64,000 nt of DNA from Mycolicibacterium chlorophenolicum (GCF_001044235.1 NZ_JYNL01000020.1:739785-803784), one strand, 5' to 3'. Numbered from the stretch's first letter, positions 1 through 8,210 are shown. Notes: generated by a model not told the origin, from the letters alone. Made by a program: numbers and translations.

Positions 1-1089
1 CAGACCGTAGGTCAGGCCGAAGAAGAAGCCGTCGAAGGCGATCCAGAACACGATCTGCGCCGGGGCCACGCCTGCGGCGCGGACGTCGAAGGCGTCGCGG
101 GTGAACAGTGTCGCCATCATCGCGGTGACCAGAACCGGGGAGCCGAGCAGGATCGCCAAGGTGAGACGGTTGCGCAGCAGGACGTCGACGTTGCGCCGCG
201 TCAACAGCCACCACTGCCGGACCGCACCGGTACGCCGACGGTCCGGCAATGCCACCGGTGCCGACGCAGGCTCGCTCCTGACGGCAGTGGCCAGTCGCTG
301 CGCGAATCGCCGGGCCCAGACGGCGGGGGTGTCCTCCGCTGCGAGCCGCTCATAGACCTGGGCGAGGTCCGTCACGCCGAAGTGACGCCGCGCCTCTGCG
401 GGGGTACCGATGAAGGCGAGGTGGCCGTTCGGAGCGAGAAAGACGACACGGTCGCACATGTCGATGCTGGCCGGTTCGTGCGTCGTCACGACTGTGGTGA
501 CACCGCGATCAGTCAGTCGGCGCAGTAGGCGCATCACCTCTACCGATGTCGCGGGATCGAGTCCCGACGTCGGCTCGTCGAGGAAGAACAGGCGCGGCCG
601 GGTCAGCAACTCGACGGCGATGCTGGCTCGCTTGCGCTGACCGCCGGACAACAGGCGAATCGGAACGTCGGCCCTGTCAGCCAGATTGAGGTCGGACATC
701 GTCTGTTCCACCACGCGGTCGGCCTCCTCGGCAGAAGTACCGGCCGGCAGCCGCAGCTTCGCCGCGTAGCGCAGCGTGCGCCGCAACGGCATCTCGAGAT
801 GAATGATGTCGTCCTGAGGGACATATCCGACGCCATCGGCCCCGCACGCCCCGGGCGGCAGGCCGTCGAAGCGGATCTGCCCGCCCGATGGTCGCCGTTG
901 TCCGGCCAGAACGTCCAGCAGCGTGGTCTTGCCGGCCCCACTGCCGCCCGCGATGGCGAGCAACTCGCCCGGCTCCACGGTCAGGGACAGCTCGGCGAGG
1001 ATCTGCCGCCCGCCGGACCGGTAGGTGACGTCGACGGCGTCGACCCGGCCGCCGCGTCGCGTCTGGAGGTGAAATGTGCTGTCGGTCAT
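1..1089 (-). CDS. ABC exporter, ABCG/White-type, ATPase plus start of permease (3' end outside window)
   Basis: Translated from the ATG at 1089, this gives 363 in-frame residues running off the window edge. The ATPase domain fills about residues 15-235: Walker A GGSGAGKTT at about 48-56, a signature LLSGGQRKR, and Walker B with LFFLDEPTSGLD. A linker follows, then the start of an ABC-2 membrane domain; the last visible residues are hydrophobic (IVFWIAFDGFFFG). NBD-then-TMD order on one chain is the ABCG half-transporter layout, also seen in the C-terminal half of mycobacterial Rv1747. No FHA domain is visible here. Substrate cannot be told. GGGG lies about 8 nt before the ATG. It may be read with the LuxR-type gene 143 nt upstream. 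Confidence 0.85.
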   Translation of the reverse strand, partial: MTDSTFHLQTRRGGRVDAVDVTYRSGGRQILAELSLTVEPGELLAIAGGSGAGKTTLLDVLAGQRRPSGGQIRFDGLPPGACGADGVGYVPQDDIIHLEMPLRRTLRYAAKLRLPAGTSAEEADRVVEQTMSDLNLADRADVPIRLLSGGQRKRASIAVELLTRPRLFFLDEPTSGLDPATSVEVMRLLRRLTDRGVTTVVTTHEPASIDMCDRVVFLAPNGHLAFIGTPAEARRHFGVTDLAQVYERLAAEDTPAVWARRFAQRLATAVRSEPASAPVALPDRRRTGAVRQWWLLTRRNVDVLLRNRLTLAILLGSPVLVTAMMATLFTRDAFDVRAAGVAPAQIVFWIAFDGFFFGLTYGL

Positions 1090-1232
1090 GAGGAAAACCC
1101 CTTCGTGAGTGAGCCCGGTCGCCTTGATCGTCGGCTGCAGCGCGAAGATCCGCATGGGGCGTTTGCCCCAATCTGCGCGACCACGCAGGGGAATTCCGAA
1201 AATCGTTCTCCCGCAGAAAAGTACGAGGATCG

Positions 1233-2837
1233 TTACCGCGCGTCGGCGACGAACGGGGCAAGACCGCGGTCGATCGCCGCGAGACTGGCCTGCGTTCGGT
1301 TGTTCACGTTGAGTTTCGCGTAGACCCGCTCGACGTGGTTGCGCGCCGTCTTCTCCGCGATGTGCAGCGCGGCCGCGATCTCGCGGTTCGACCGGCCCTG
1401 CGCCACGAGCCGCAGCACATCGACCTCCCGCGGGGTGAGGCTCCCGTCGCGCGATGTACGCCGCGGAGCCTGGTGTCCGGCCGCCGCCAGGACGGCCTCG
1501 ACGGAGTCGTTGTCGAGGCGCCCGGCGCGGGCGTGTTCCCGCATCGTCCGCGCGGCGCCGGGGCCGTCGAGGGAAGGTCGGTCGCGGTGCGGCTCGAGCA
1601 GCTGGTGGTAGGCGACCGACGCCGCGAGCAGGCGGTCGGCGGCCGACAGCTCGGCCCCGACGAGCCCGCGGGGAAAACCGGATCCGTCGATGCGCTCCTC
1701 GCCCTTGGTGGCGATGGACACCACCGACTCCAGACCACCGACCCGGCTGAGGATCCGCCCGGTCAGATACGGGTACAACTCGAGCCGCTCCGACTCGGCC
1801 GTGGTGAGCGGCCCCTTCTTGTTCCAGATCTGGTTCGACACGCCCAACCGGCCGAGCCCGTGCACCAGGCCGGCCCGGTACAGGCGTGACACGTCGACCG
1901 TCGGCATGCGCAGTCGCCGGGCGGCCTCGGCGGCCACGTCGGCGATCCCACGCGAATACCCGGGCGAGCACGGGCATTTGAGGTCGACGAAGTCGGCGAC
2001 AGCGCGGAGCATGTCATCGGTTTCGTCGGCATCCAGGGTGCGATGACGATCGGGTGCCTGCGCCAGCGCGGCGGTCCAGACGTCGATGTCGAGAAGCCCG
2101 TCGACGATCGCTGCGGCATCGCGGACGAACACGTCGGCCACCTCCGGGCTGAATTGCGTTGCGCGCCGGGCCCGTGCGACCTCGACGGCGTGTGACACGC
2201 CACCGGCCCGCAGATGCACTTCGGCCACGTCGGCCAGCCGCACGATATGGACTTCGTCCGGAATTTCCTGTCCACGAACACCATTGGGCATCCCGCGGCC
2301 GTCCCACCGCTCGAAGATGTGCGCCAGGGCCCGTCCGACCTGGGGATCCAGACCCATCCGATCGGACAGCACTCCTGCGGAACTGCAGTGCGAGTTAATC
2401 AGCTCGCCGACCTGGTGGCGGGCCGTCATGAGGAATGCGGCGGTGCGCACCCCGCGCTCCCATCCCGGCGAGTCCCGCCCGACGTGGCTCGCCATCAGGC
2501 GCAGGAACGGCAACCCGGCCATGTCCACGCCGTAGGTGTCCGCCCGGAAGGCGATGTCGTCACCGAAGAGAGCAGCCAGCTCGTGAGAGTCGGCGTGACA
2601 CCCGATCCACCCGACCAGGTTGGCGTAGTAGACGGTGGCGCGGCGCTGCGCGTCGAGCCCCATGCGCTCGGCGATCCGGGTCGCGATCAGCGAGGACCGC
2701 AGCATGTGTTCCATGGGTTGGCCGAGGCCGAGATCGATCGCCAGGGAGATCGCGGCCAGCAGTTCCGCCCTGCGCAGTCCCCTGTCCGAGCCGATCCCCG
2801 ACGGGTGCACGCGCTCATTGTGCACCCGGGTCGTCAT
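1233..2837 (-). CDS. LuxR-type regulator with tandem degenerate HD-GYP domains
   Basis: 534 residues from the ATG at 2837. The C-terminus (about 466-521) is a LuxR/FixJ HTH: LTPREVDVLRLVAQGRSNRE and then the recognition helix region. The rest looks like two HD-GYP copies. The first keeps only the FERWDGRGMPNG signature (about 175-186). The second has LVHGLGRLGV (about 324-333) where the family has HDIGK, and EERIDGSGFPRG (about 380-391) where it has HHERWDGSGYPRG. The metal-binding HD and HH pairs are therefore lost, so I expect a ligand-sensing rather than c-di-GMP-hydrolysing role. An upstream in-frame start at 2879 is possible but would overlap the palindrome at 2877-2896. It is divergent from the cyclase gene. 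Confidence 0.8.
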   Translation of the reverse strand: MTTRVHNERVHPSGIGSDRGLRRAELLAAISLAIDLGLGQPMEHMLRSSLIATRIAERMGLDAQRRATVYYANLVGWIGCHADSHELAALFGDDIAFRADTYGVDMAGLPFLRLMASHVGRDSPGWERGVRTAAFLMTARHQVGELINSHCSSAGVLSDRMGLDPQVGRALAHIFERWDGRGMPNGVRGQEIPDEVHIVRLADVAEVHLRAGGVSHAVEVARARRATQFSPEVADVFVRDAAAIVDGLLDIDVWTAALAQAPDRHRTLDADETDDMLRAVADFVDLKCPCSPGYSRGIADVAAEAARRLRMPTVDVSRLYRAGLVHGLGRLGVSNQIWNKKGPLTTAESERLELYPYLTGRILSRVGGLESVVSIATKGEERIDGSGFPRGLVGAELSAADRLLAASVAYHQLLEPHRDRPSLDGPGAARTMREHARAGRLDNDSVEAVLAAAGHQAPRRTSRDGSLTPREVDVLRLVAQGRSNREIAAALHIAEKTARNHVERVYAKLNVNNRTQASLAAIDRGLAPFVADAR

Positions 2838-2876
2838 TCGCACGCCCCTGATCGTGCGGGCGGACCGGAACGACGG

Positions 2877-2896
2877 CATGAGGCGATTGCCTCATG
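2877..2896. promoter_or_regulatory. 20-bp perfect palindrome between LuxR-HD and cyclase genes
   Basis: CATGAGGC-N4-GCCTCATG is an exact 8+8 inverted repeat, 40 bp upstream of the LuxR-type start and 33 bp upstream of the cyclase start. Size and place fit an operator for the adjacent LuxR-type regulator. A short hairpin in a leader RNA is the alternative. Confidence 0.55.
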
Positions 2897-2928
2897 TGTG
2901 TCGCGCACCCGTACGCGAACATCGCCGC

Positions 2929-3816
2929 ATGACCACGATCATCGAGCCCCGCGCCACCTTCTCGACCGCGCGGGAGAACCCCTGGGATGCGGTGCTCACC
3001 GACGGTCACGCGTCACTGGTCCGGGCTCGGCGGTTGTTTCGCTACCTACCGTCAGCGCCCCGATGCAAGCTGTGCAACAACCCTTTCGGCGGGGTGGCCG
3101 GGCGGGTGCTGTCCGTCGCCGGATTCAGCCCGTCCCGGAAGAACCCGAACCTGTGCAGCCGCTGTTGTGATGCGCTGCCGGCCGGGGGCGCCGAGGTGGA
3201 TGTCGCGGTGCTGTTCGCCGATGTGCGCGGCTCGACCGCACTGGGTCGGGCCGCGGCCGCGACCGACTTCGCCTCGCTGCTCAACAGGTTCTACGTCGCC
3301 GCGACCCACACGCTGCTCCGTCACGACGCGGTGATCGACAAGCTGATCGGCGACGAGGTGATGGCGTTCTTCGTCCGGGGTATCAGCGGCCCCCACTACC
3401 GTGACCGCGCGGTCCGGGCGGGGCTCGACCTGCTCGCCGCGGTCAGAGACGGCGACGGTGCGCCGTGGCTGCAGGTCGGCGTGGCGGTCAATGCGGGCAC
3501 CGCGTTCGTCGGCAACGTCGGTGGACAGGTCGTCGACTTCACCGCGCTCGGCGACCCCGTCAACGTCGCCGCCCGAATGCAGGGGCACGCGGCGGGCGGC
3601 GAACTGGTCGTGGCCGCTGGAGTGGCCGACCACCTGATGGAGGACACGCCGCGGCGCACACTGCGGCTGCGTGATCGGCCACAGCCGCTCGACGCCTTCG
3701 TGCTGCGGGCGGGCGGATCGCCGGCGCTCAGGCGACCTTGTCGCGCCGCGTCACGCCTTCGTGCAACGGCAGGTCCGGATCGATGCGGATGCCCAGCACC
3801 TCGCACGTGCCGTTGA
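2929..3816 (+). CDS. class III adenylate cyclase with N-terminal four-cysteine zinc ribbon
   Basis: 295 residues from the ATG at 2929. Cys46-x2-Cys49 and Cys76-x2-Cys79 form a probable zinc ribbon. The cyclase homology domain starts near residue 90. Metal-binding aspartates are Asp98 (LFADVRGST) and Asp142 (KLIGDEV). Lys138 sits at the adenine-selecting position, and Thr205 replaces the usual second selector Asp. Asn212 and Arg216 (NVAAR) are the transition-state residues, so it should be active. No membrane segment or HAMP is seen, so it is likely cytosolic, making cAMP. The last 89 bp overlap the convergent TetR gene; the tail after about residue 265 is Arg/Pro/Cys-rich and may be unstructured. 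Confidence 0.85.
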   Translation: MTTIIEPRATFSTARENPWDAVLTDGHASLVRARRLFRYLPSAPRCKLCNNPFGGVAGRVLSVAGFSPSRKNPNLCSRCCDALPAGGAEVDVAVLFADVRGSTALGRAAAATDFASLLNRFYVAATHTLLRHDAVIDKLIGDEVMAFFVRGISGPHYRDRAVRAGLDLLAAVRDGDGAPWLQVGVAVNAGTAFVGNVGGQVVDFTALGDPVNVAARMQGHAAGGELVVAAGVADHLMEDTPRRTLRLRDRPQPLDAFVLRAGGSPALRRPCRAASRLRATAGPDRCGCPAPRTCR

Positions 3817-4468
3817 TCGAGCCCATCATGATGGTGGTCAGGTAGTCGACGAACCGCTCGGTGGGCAGCCGGCGCGGGGTCTCGTGGTTGGAGCCCAGCC
3901 ACCAGTCGGTGGCCGACGCCGCCGCCCCGAACGTCGCGAACGCGGCCAGCTCGAAGGCCGCCCCGTCGAGCTCCATCTCGCGCAGCTCGTTGCTGAACAT
4001 GTCCGCCATCGCCAGCGTGATGTCCCGGCCCTCGTTGACGGCGCGGATCGTCGACTCGCTCTGCTCGGCGAACCGGCCCTGCATCAGGAAACGCACCACA
4101 TTGGGGTGCTCGTCGACCAGACGGACGTACTGCTCCACGGCGCGGCGGATGATGGTGTGCGCCGGATCGGTCGAAATGTCGATCGACGGGAAGATGGCCG
4201 ACCACAGCATGTCCCGCATGCGCTGACCGATCGCCTGGAACAGGTCGGACTTGTCGGTGAAGTGCCGGTAGATCTTGGGCTTGGCGGTGCCGGCCTCCTC
4301 GGCGATCTCGCGCAGCGAGACCTCGGGACCCTGCCGGTCGATGGCGCGGTAGGCGGCGTCGACGATCTCCGAGCGCACCTTCTTGCGGTGTTCGCGCCAG
4401 CGCTCACTGCGGGCGTCCACCTTGACGCCCGACTCGTCGGCAGGACGTGCCCTCGACCCTCGTCGCAC
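3728..4468 (-). CDS. TetR-family regulator (Rv3050c-like)
   Basis: 246 residues from a GTG at 4468. The N-terminal HTH is clear at about 33-80 (SLREIAEEAGTAKPKIYRHF). The ligand-binding half ends in a conserved helix with TTIMMGSINGTCEVLGIR. Length and position in the same neighbourhood as nrdE match Rv3050c, which lies beside nrdE in M. tuberculosis; here about 3.7 kb separates them. A -10 TACAGT ends 6 nt before the GTG, so the mRNA is probably leaderless. The 3' end overlaps the convergent cyclase gene by 89 bp. Target genes are unknown; it is divergent from the flavoenzyme gene at 4621. Confidence 0.85.
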   Translation of the reverse strand: MRRGSRARPADESGVKVDARSERWREHRKKVRSEIVDAAYRAIDRQGPEVSLREIAEEAGTAKPKIYRHFTDKSDLFQAIGQRMRDMLWSAIFPSIDISTDPAHTIIRRAVEQYVRLVDEHPNVVRFLMQGRFAEQSESTIRAVNEGRDITLAMADMFSNELREMELDGAAFELAAFATFGAAASATDWWLGSNHETPRRLPTERFVDYLTTIMMGSINGTCEVLGIRIDPDLPLHEGVTRRDKVA

Positions 4469-4474
4469 GCGATC

Positions 4475-4480
4475 ACTGTA
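4475..4480 (-). promoter_or_regulatory. -10 box of leaderless TetR mRNA
   Basis: On the minus strand TACAGT is followed by 6 nt and then the GTG start at 4468. This is the mycobacterial leaderless layout. Confidence 0.5.
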
Positions 4481-4620
4481 CCCGCTCGGGCGTCGCTGAC
4501 CTGCCCAGACCGCGCCGGCCCGGGTCTGGGACCAACTGGTGACGTCAGCTCGTCCGCCGCGATGCGTCCAGGGACTTTCGGTACTATCTCGTGCGACAGC
4601 CGCTCAACGAGACGAGAGAT

Positions 4621-5802
4621 ATGACGCAGCGATACGACCTGGTCATCGCAGGCGGGGGGCCGTCGGGATCGGCCGCCGCATGGCAGGCCGCGCAGACCGG
4701 CGCGAAAGTGGTGGTCCTGGACAAGGCACAGTTCCCGCGAGCCAAGCCGTGCGGTGACGGCCTGACCGCGCGCGCGGTCAGCTACCTGCAGAAGATGGGC
4801 CTGGCCGACGAGGTCGACACCTTCCACCGGGTCAACAGGGTCACGGTGTTCAGCCCCAGCCGCTGGGAGCTGTCGTTCCCGAAGCGGCCCGGCATGCCCG
4901 ATCACGGCCACACGGTCAGCCGCGAGCACCTCGACACCCTGCTGCTCAAGCACGCCGAGTCCGCCGGCGCCGAGGTCCGTCAGGGCGCCGAGGTCGCGGG
5001 CCCCGAGCTCGATGCCAACGGCCGGGTGATCGGCGTGGTGCTCAAGGGCGGCGAGAAGGTCTACGGAGACGCGGTGATCGCGGCCGACGGCGCCTACTCC
5101 CCCATCAAGCGGGCGCTCGAGATCGACTCGGAGTACAACGGCTACTCGGCGATCGCGATCCGCTCGGAGATGCCGGCCAACCGGGCCGACTCCGACAGCC
5201 TGGACATCTATCTGAAGCTGCAATTCCAGGGCGATCAGCTGCCCGGCTACGGGTGGGTGTTCCCGATGGGCCAGGGCGTGTTCAACATCGGCCTGGGCTA
5301 TGTGAACAGCTACAAGAACTGGCAGTCGATCAACGCCACCCAGTTCCTCGGCGACTTCCTGCGCACGCTGCCGCGCGAGTGGGATCTGCCGCCCATCGAG
5401 GAGCTGAAGAAGAACAAGAGCGTGCGTGCCTGGCGGCTGCCGATGGGCTTCACCGCCTGGCCGGCCTGGCGCCCCGGCGTGCTGTTCACCGGCGACTCGC
5501 TCGGAGCGGGCAAGCCGGCGTCGGGCGCGGGGATCTCCAAGGCGCTCGAGTCCGGCCTGGCCGCCGGTGAGTGCGCGATCGCCGCTCTGACCAACGGCGG
5601 GCCCGACGACTTCACGAACTACGGTCAGCGGATGGAGGCCGCGTGGGGCCGGGAGTACAAGCGCGGCAGGTACTTCCACAAGCTCGCTGGCATTCCGGCG
5701 GTCGCCAACACCGGGATCAAGCTGATCGACAACGCCTACTTCCGCGACCGGATGCTCAAGTCGCTGTACAAGAAGGCGCAGGGCCCGCAGCACACCTATT
5801 AG
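4621..5802 (+). CDS. geranylgeranyl reductase family FAD-dependent oxidoreductase
   Basis: 393 residues. The N-terminal dinucleotide fold shows VIAGGGPSG (8-16); the family motif FPRAKPCGDGL follows at about 39-49, and the second FAD motif GDSLGAGKPASGAGI lies near residue 300. Members reduce isoprenoid double bonds (MenJ acts on menaquinone) or halogenate/oxidise related substrates. It differs clearly from MenJ itself as I recall it, so the substrate is open. The ATG at 4621 was chosen over a GTG at 4591 because the common N-terminus MTQRYDLVIAG begins there. A -10-like TACTAT at 4582-4587 would give a leader of about 27 nt. A strong hairpin at 5833-5861 ends the unit. Confidence 0.85.
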   Translation: MTQRYDLVIAGGGPSGSAAAWQAAQTGAKVVVLDKAQFPRAKPCGDGLTARAVSYLQKMGLADEVDTFHRVNRVTVFSPSRWELSFPKRPGMPDHGHTVSREHLDTLLLKHAESAGAEVRQGAEVAGPELDANGRVIGVVLKGGEKVYGDAVIAADGAYSPIKRALEIDSEYNGYSAIAIRSEMPANRADSDSLDIYLKLQFQGDQLPGYGWVFPMGQGVFNIGLGYVNSYKNWQSINATQFLGDFLRTLPREWDLPPIEELKKNKSVRAWRLPMGFTAWPAWRPGVLFTGDSLGAGKPASGAGISKALESGLAAGECAIAALTNGGPDDFTNYGQRMEAAWGREYKRGRYFHKLAGIPAVANTGIKLIDNAYFRDRMLKSLYKKAQGPQHTY

Positions 5803-5832
5803 GAACCACCCCGCCGCATCGTCGGCGCCCCG

Positions 5833-5861
5833 CCGGGTGTGGAGTTCCAGTTCACACCCGG
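5833..5861 (+). terminator. hairpin terminator after flavoenzyme gene
   Basis: CCGGGTGTG-N11-CACACCCGG is a perfect 9-bp stem 30 nt after the stop, followed by a GT-rich stretch without a pure T run. An operator for the next gene is the alternative, since it lies just upstream of that promoter. Confidence 0.5.
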
Positions 5862-5883
5862 CGGTGTGGTTTCCGCGCTCCCC

Positions 5884-5889
5884 TACCGT
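5884..5889 (+). promoter_or_regulatory. -10 box of leaderless SUKH-like gene
   Basis: TACCGT is followed by 7 nt and the ATG at 5897; no Shine-Dalgarno sequence is present. Confidence 0.5.
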
Positions 5890-5896
5890 GACAGGC

Positions 5897-6436
5897 ATGT
5901 CGCGACTGGGCAGCACCGCTGCGGAGCACCTGGCCGCGCTCGGCACCGTCGCGATCGAGCCCGGGCTGTCCGAGGCCGAGCTCACCGGCATCGAAGCCGA
6001 GTTCGGTTTCGCGTTCGCCGACGATCATCGGGCGTTCCTCGCCGCGGGGCTACCTGTCGGTGGCACCTGGCCGGACTGGCGCGGCACCGGCCGCAGGAGT
6101 CTGGCCACGCGGCTGCAGCTGCCGGTCGACGGCATCCTGTTCGCGGTGGAGTGGCGCGACTTCTGGGACGACGGCTGGGGCGCCCGCCCGGCCCGGATGC
6201 GTGACGCGCTCCGCACGGCGAAGTACCGACTGGACCGCGTTCCCCGCATGGTCCCGCTGTGCTCGCACCACTATCTGCCGGCCGGAGTGCCGGGACACCC
6301 GGTGCTGTCGATCTATCAGACCGACATCAGCGTCTGCGCCGCCGACCTGCTCGACTACGTCGACAGGGGCCAGCGGCCCGATGCGCGGCCGGTCGCGACG
6401 CCGACCGTGGCGTTCTGGTCGGACCACGTCAGCTGA
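5897..6436 (+). CDS. SMI1/KNR4 (SUKH)-like protein
   Basis: 179 residues. The segment LSEAELTGIEAEFGFAFADD with HRAFLAAGLPVGGTWPDWR after it is the usual SUKH opening, and a DILLYA-type ending is replaced by DISVCAADLLDYVDRG. SUKH proteins are often immunity partners of polymorphic toxins, but single-copy actinobacterial members without any toxin are common, and none is seen here. The start at 5897 follows a leaderless -10. It stands alone with a VOC gene 31 nt downstream, possibly co-transcribed. Confidence 0.65.
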   Translation: MSRLGSTAAEHLAALGTVAIEPGLSEAELTGIEAEFGFAFADDHRAFLAAGLPVGGTWPDWRGTGRRSLATRLQLPVDGILFAVEWRDFWDDGWGARPARMRDALRTAKYRLDRVPRMVPLCSHHYLPAGVPGHPVLSIYQTDISVCAADLLDYVDRGQRPDARPVATPTVAFWSDHVS

Positions 6437-6467
6437 CCTGTCGGTGCCTGCGGGTAGACCTGATCCC

Positions 6468-6884
6468 ATGGAGCAACGCATCAGCCTGATCACGCTCGGT
6501 GTCGACGATCTCGCCCGTGCTCGACGCTTCTACGAGGAAGGCCTGGGCTGGCAGCCCCGCGATGCGCCCGAGGGCGTGGTGTTCTATCAGCTGCCCGGCA
6601 TCGCGCTGGCGCTGTTCGGCCGCGAGGACCTCGCCGAGGATGCCCACCACCCGGTCGACGGCCGCTTCAGCGGCATCACGATCGCGATCAACGAACGTTC
6701 CGAGGCCGACGTCGACGCGGTCCTGGCGCAGGCCGCCGACGCGGGCGCGACCATCCTCAAATCCGCCGAGCGGGTGTTCTGGGGCGGCTATTCGGGCTAC
6801 TTCGCCGACCCGGACGGTCACGTCTGGGAGGTGGCGCTGAATCCGCAATGGACGATCAACGAGGACGGCACGCTGACGATCTGA
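6468..6884 (+). CDS. VOC/glyoxalase-like protein
   Basis: 138 residues, two beta-alpha-beta-beta-beta halves: ISLITLGVDDLARARRFYEE at the N-terminus and GYFADPDGHVWEVALNP at the C-terminus (the usual Glu metal ligand within WEV). The family includes glyoxalase I, dioxygenases and resistance proteins; the substrate cannot be deduced. It starts at the ATG at 6468, 31 nt after the SUKH-like gene, and ends at a large two-way hairpin. Confidence 0.85.
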   Translation: MEQRISLITLGVDDLARARRFYEEGLGWQPRDAPEGVVFYQLPGIALALFGREDLAEDAHHPVDGRFSGITIAINERSEADVDAVLAQAADAGATILKSAERVFWGGYSGYFADPDGHVWEVALNPQWTINEDGTLTI

Positions 6885-6888
6885 GCGC

Positions 6889-6943
6889 CTGGTGTGCGGG
6901 CAGATCGCGTTCCGGCCCGCAGGACGATCTGATCGCACACCAG
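6889..6943. terminator. two-way hairpin between convergent genes
   Basis: CTGGTGTGCG pairs with CGCACACCAG and, inside it, CAGATCG pairs with CGATCTG, giving 17 bp in two blocks around a 17-nt loop. It fills the gap between the VOC stop (6884) and the LysR-like stop (6950). Confidence 0.7.
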
Positions 6944-6949
6944 AGGACG

Positions 6950-7657
6950 TCAGCGACCGCGGGGCCGCCCCGGCTTACGGGCCACCTTGCCCGCGGCGGC
7001 GCGGGCGGCCTGTTTGGCGAGGGTCTTCTCGCGGGCGGTGCGCTTCGGCGGCGGCGGTGTCTGCCCCCGCGACGACCCGGGTCGGCGGCCGCGCACGATG
7101 CCGATGAAGTCCTCGATGAGCGCCGGCTGCGGGCCCTCCGCGACGGCAAGAGCCACCGGGCACGGCGGCGCATCGGTGATCGGCCGGTAGGTGACGTCCT
7201 TGCGGTGATGCAGCCGCGCCAGCGACTGCGGCACGATCAGCACCCCGACGCCGGCAGCGACCAATTCGATTGCCTCGCCGGTGGTTTCGGGCCGGTGATC
7301 GACCGGGGCGCCGGGGGCGCCGGTCCAGTCGACGACGTCGTCGCGAGGAAGCAGGCGCGGCTCGCCGTCGAGATCGGCGGCGGTGATCTCGTCGGGCACG
7401 GTGAGAAGGTGGTCGTTCGGCACGACGGCCACCGTGGTCTCATCGTAGAGCGGGATGACCGCGAGCCCGGTCGTGTCGGACGGCAGCCGCAGCACCACGA
7501 CGTCGACGGTGCCGTCGCGCACCGCGGCGGCCGCGTCCGCGGCGGCGACGGGGCGCAAGTGCAGCGGAATCTGCGGGTGTCGCTGCGACCAGTTGCGCGC
7601 CCATTTCGCAGGTGTCACCCCGGGGACGTAACCGACGGTGAGCGAGGGCGCGTTCAC
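6950..7657 (-). CDS. LysR-type effector domain without HTH, with basic AT-hook-like tail
   Basis: 235 residues from a GTG at 7657 (GAGG just upstream). Residues 5-185 resemble the periplasmic-binding-protein-like effector domain of LysR regulators (LTVGYVPGVTPAKWARNW, later EAIELVAAGVGVLIVPQS), but the N-terminal winged HTH is absent: the protein starts directly at the first strand. Residues 189-235 form a Lys/Arg/Pro/Ala tail ending KPGRPRGR, an AT-hook core. DNA contact through the tail is my inference. It is divergent from the DUF5997 gene across 28 bp, a pairing I recall from other mycobacteria. Confidence 0.8.
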   Translation of the reverse strand: MNAPSLTVGYVPGVTPAKWARNWSQRHPQIPLHLRPVAAADAAAAVRDGTVDVVVLRLPSDTTGLAVIPLYDETTVAVVPNDHLLTVPDEITAADLDGEPRLLPRDDVVDWTGAPGAPVDHRPETTGEAIELVAAGVGVLIVPQSLARLHHRKDVTYRPITDAPPCPVALAVAEGPQPALIEDFIGIVRGRRPGSSRGQTPPPPKRTAREKTLAKQAARAAAGKVARKPGRPRGR

Positions 7658-7673
7658 TGCCTCAGGCTATCGA

Positions 7674-7679
7674 TAAGCT
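7674..7679 (+). promoter_or_regulatory. -10 box of leaderless DUF5997 gene
   Basis: TAAGCT, then 6 nt, then the ATG at 7686. It lies within the 28-bp divergent spacer, so the LysR-like gene's own promoter must overlap it. Confidence 0.5.
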
Positions 7680-7685
7680 CTGCCC

Positions 7686-8072
7686 ATGAGCAGGCCGAAC
7701 GCGCAGTCCATGAAACCCGCCACGGCGGCGAAGAAGCTGGACGTCTACCTGCCCGCGACGCCGGCGGACTTCCAGCAGAACGCGATCACCCGGGAGGAGC
7801 TCGCCGCGCTGCAGGCCGACCCGCCGCAGTGGCTGCAGGATCTCCGCAAGAACGGGCCGCATCCGAAGAATCTGGTGGCCGCCAAGCTCGGCGTCTCGAT
7901 CGCGGGCCTGGCCCGCGGGGGGATCACCGAGGCGCTGACCACCGAACAGATCGCGGCGCTGCTCGAGGAGAAGCCCGACTGGCTGGTCGCCGAACGCGAG
8001 AGCTATCAGAACGTGCTGCGTGAGGAGCGGCGCCTCAAGGCGCTGCGTACGGAACAGCTTCGCGACAGCTGA
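7686..8072 (+). CDS. DUF5997 family protein
   Basis: 128 residues, soluble, mostly helical: AAKKLDVYLPATPADFQQNA, then a conserved DPPQWLQDLRKNGPHPK and VAAKLGVSIAGLARGGI, which reads like a small helix-turn-helix-like unit. The last 30 residues are charged and probably coiled. No catalytic motif is visible. The constant association with the divergent LysR-like gene suggests a shared regulatory or substrate link; function unknown. Confidence 0.8.
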   Translation: MSRPNAQSMKPATAAKKLDVYLPATPADFQQNAITREELAALQADPPQWLQDLRKNGPHPKNLVAAKLGVSIAGLARGGITEALTTEQIAALLEEKPDWLVAERESYQNVLREERRLKALRTEQLRDS

Positions 8073-8074
8073 CT

Positions 8075-8096
8075 CCGCACCGCGCCGACCGTGCGG
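8075..8096 (+). terminator. hairpin after DUF5997 gene
   Basis: CCGCAC-N10-GTGCGG begins 3 nt after the stop codon. No T run follows, as is common in mycobacteria. Confidence 0.35.
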
Positions 8097-8171
8097 TGTC
8101 GTACGCGAATCGCCGCGGCAGCCGTACGGAATCGCACACTGGAAGAGGCGCTAGCCGCGAATGCACAACGC

Positions 8172-8196
8172 CGCCGACGGAAAACCGCCGACGGCG
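8172..8196 (-). terminator. possible nrdE terminator
   Basis: About 15 nt past the nrdE stop a stem CGCCG-t-CGG pairs with CCG-t-CGGCG across a 7-nt loop with one T-T mismatch. The same bases also form a direct repeat of CCGCCGACGG split by AAAA. Confidence 0.35.
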
Positions 8197-8210
8197 CTGA
8201 ACGATTCACC

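Noticed and set aside
4084..5991. 635-codon minus-strand frame across the TetR and flavoenzyme genes
   Set aside because: Spans two real genes on different frames and has no recognisable domain; its TetR-like end is only an out-of-frame shadow.
5897..6436. toxin-immunity system around the SUKH-like gene
   Set aside because: No polymorphic toxin, secretion gene or repeat of SUKH genes nearby.
8171..8196. direct repeat of CCGCCGACGG resembling a small array
   Set aside because: Only two copies with a 4-nt spacer; better read as part of the nrdE end hairpin. Not CRISPR.
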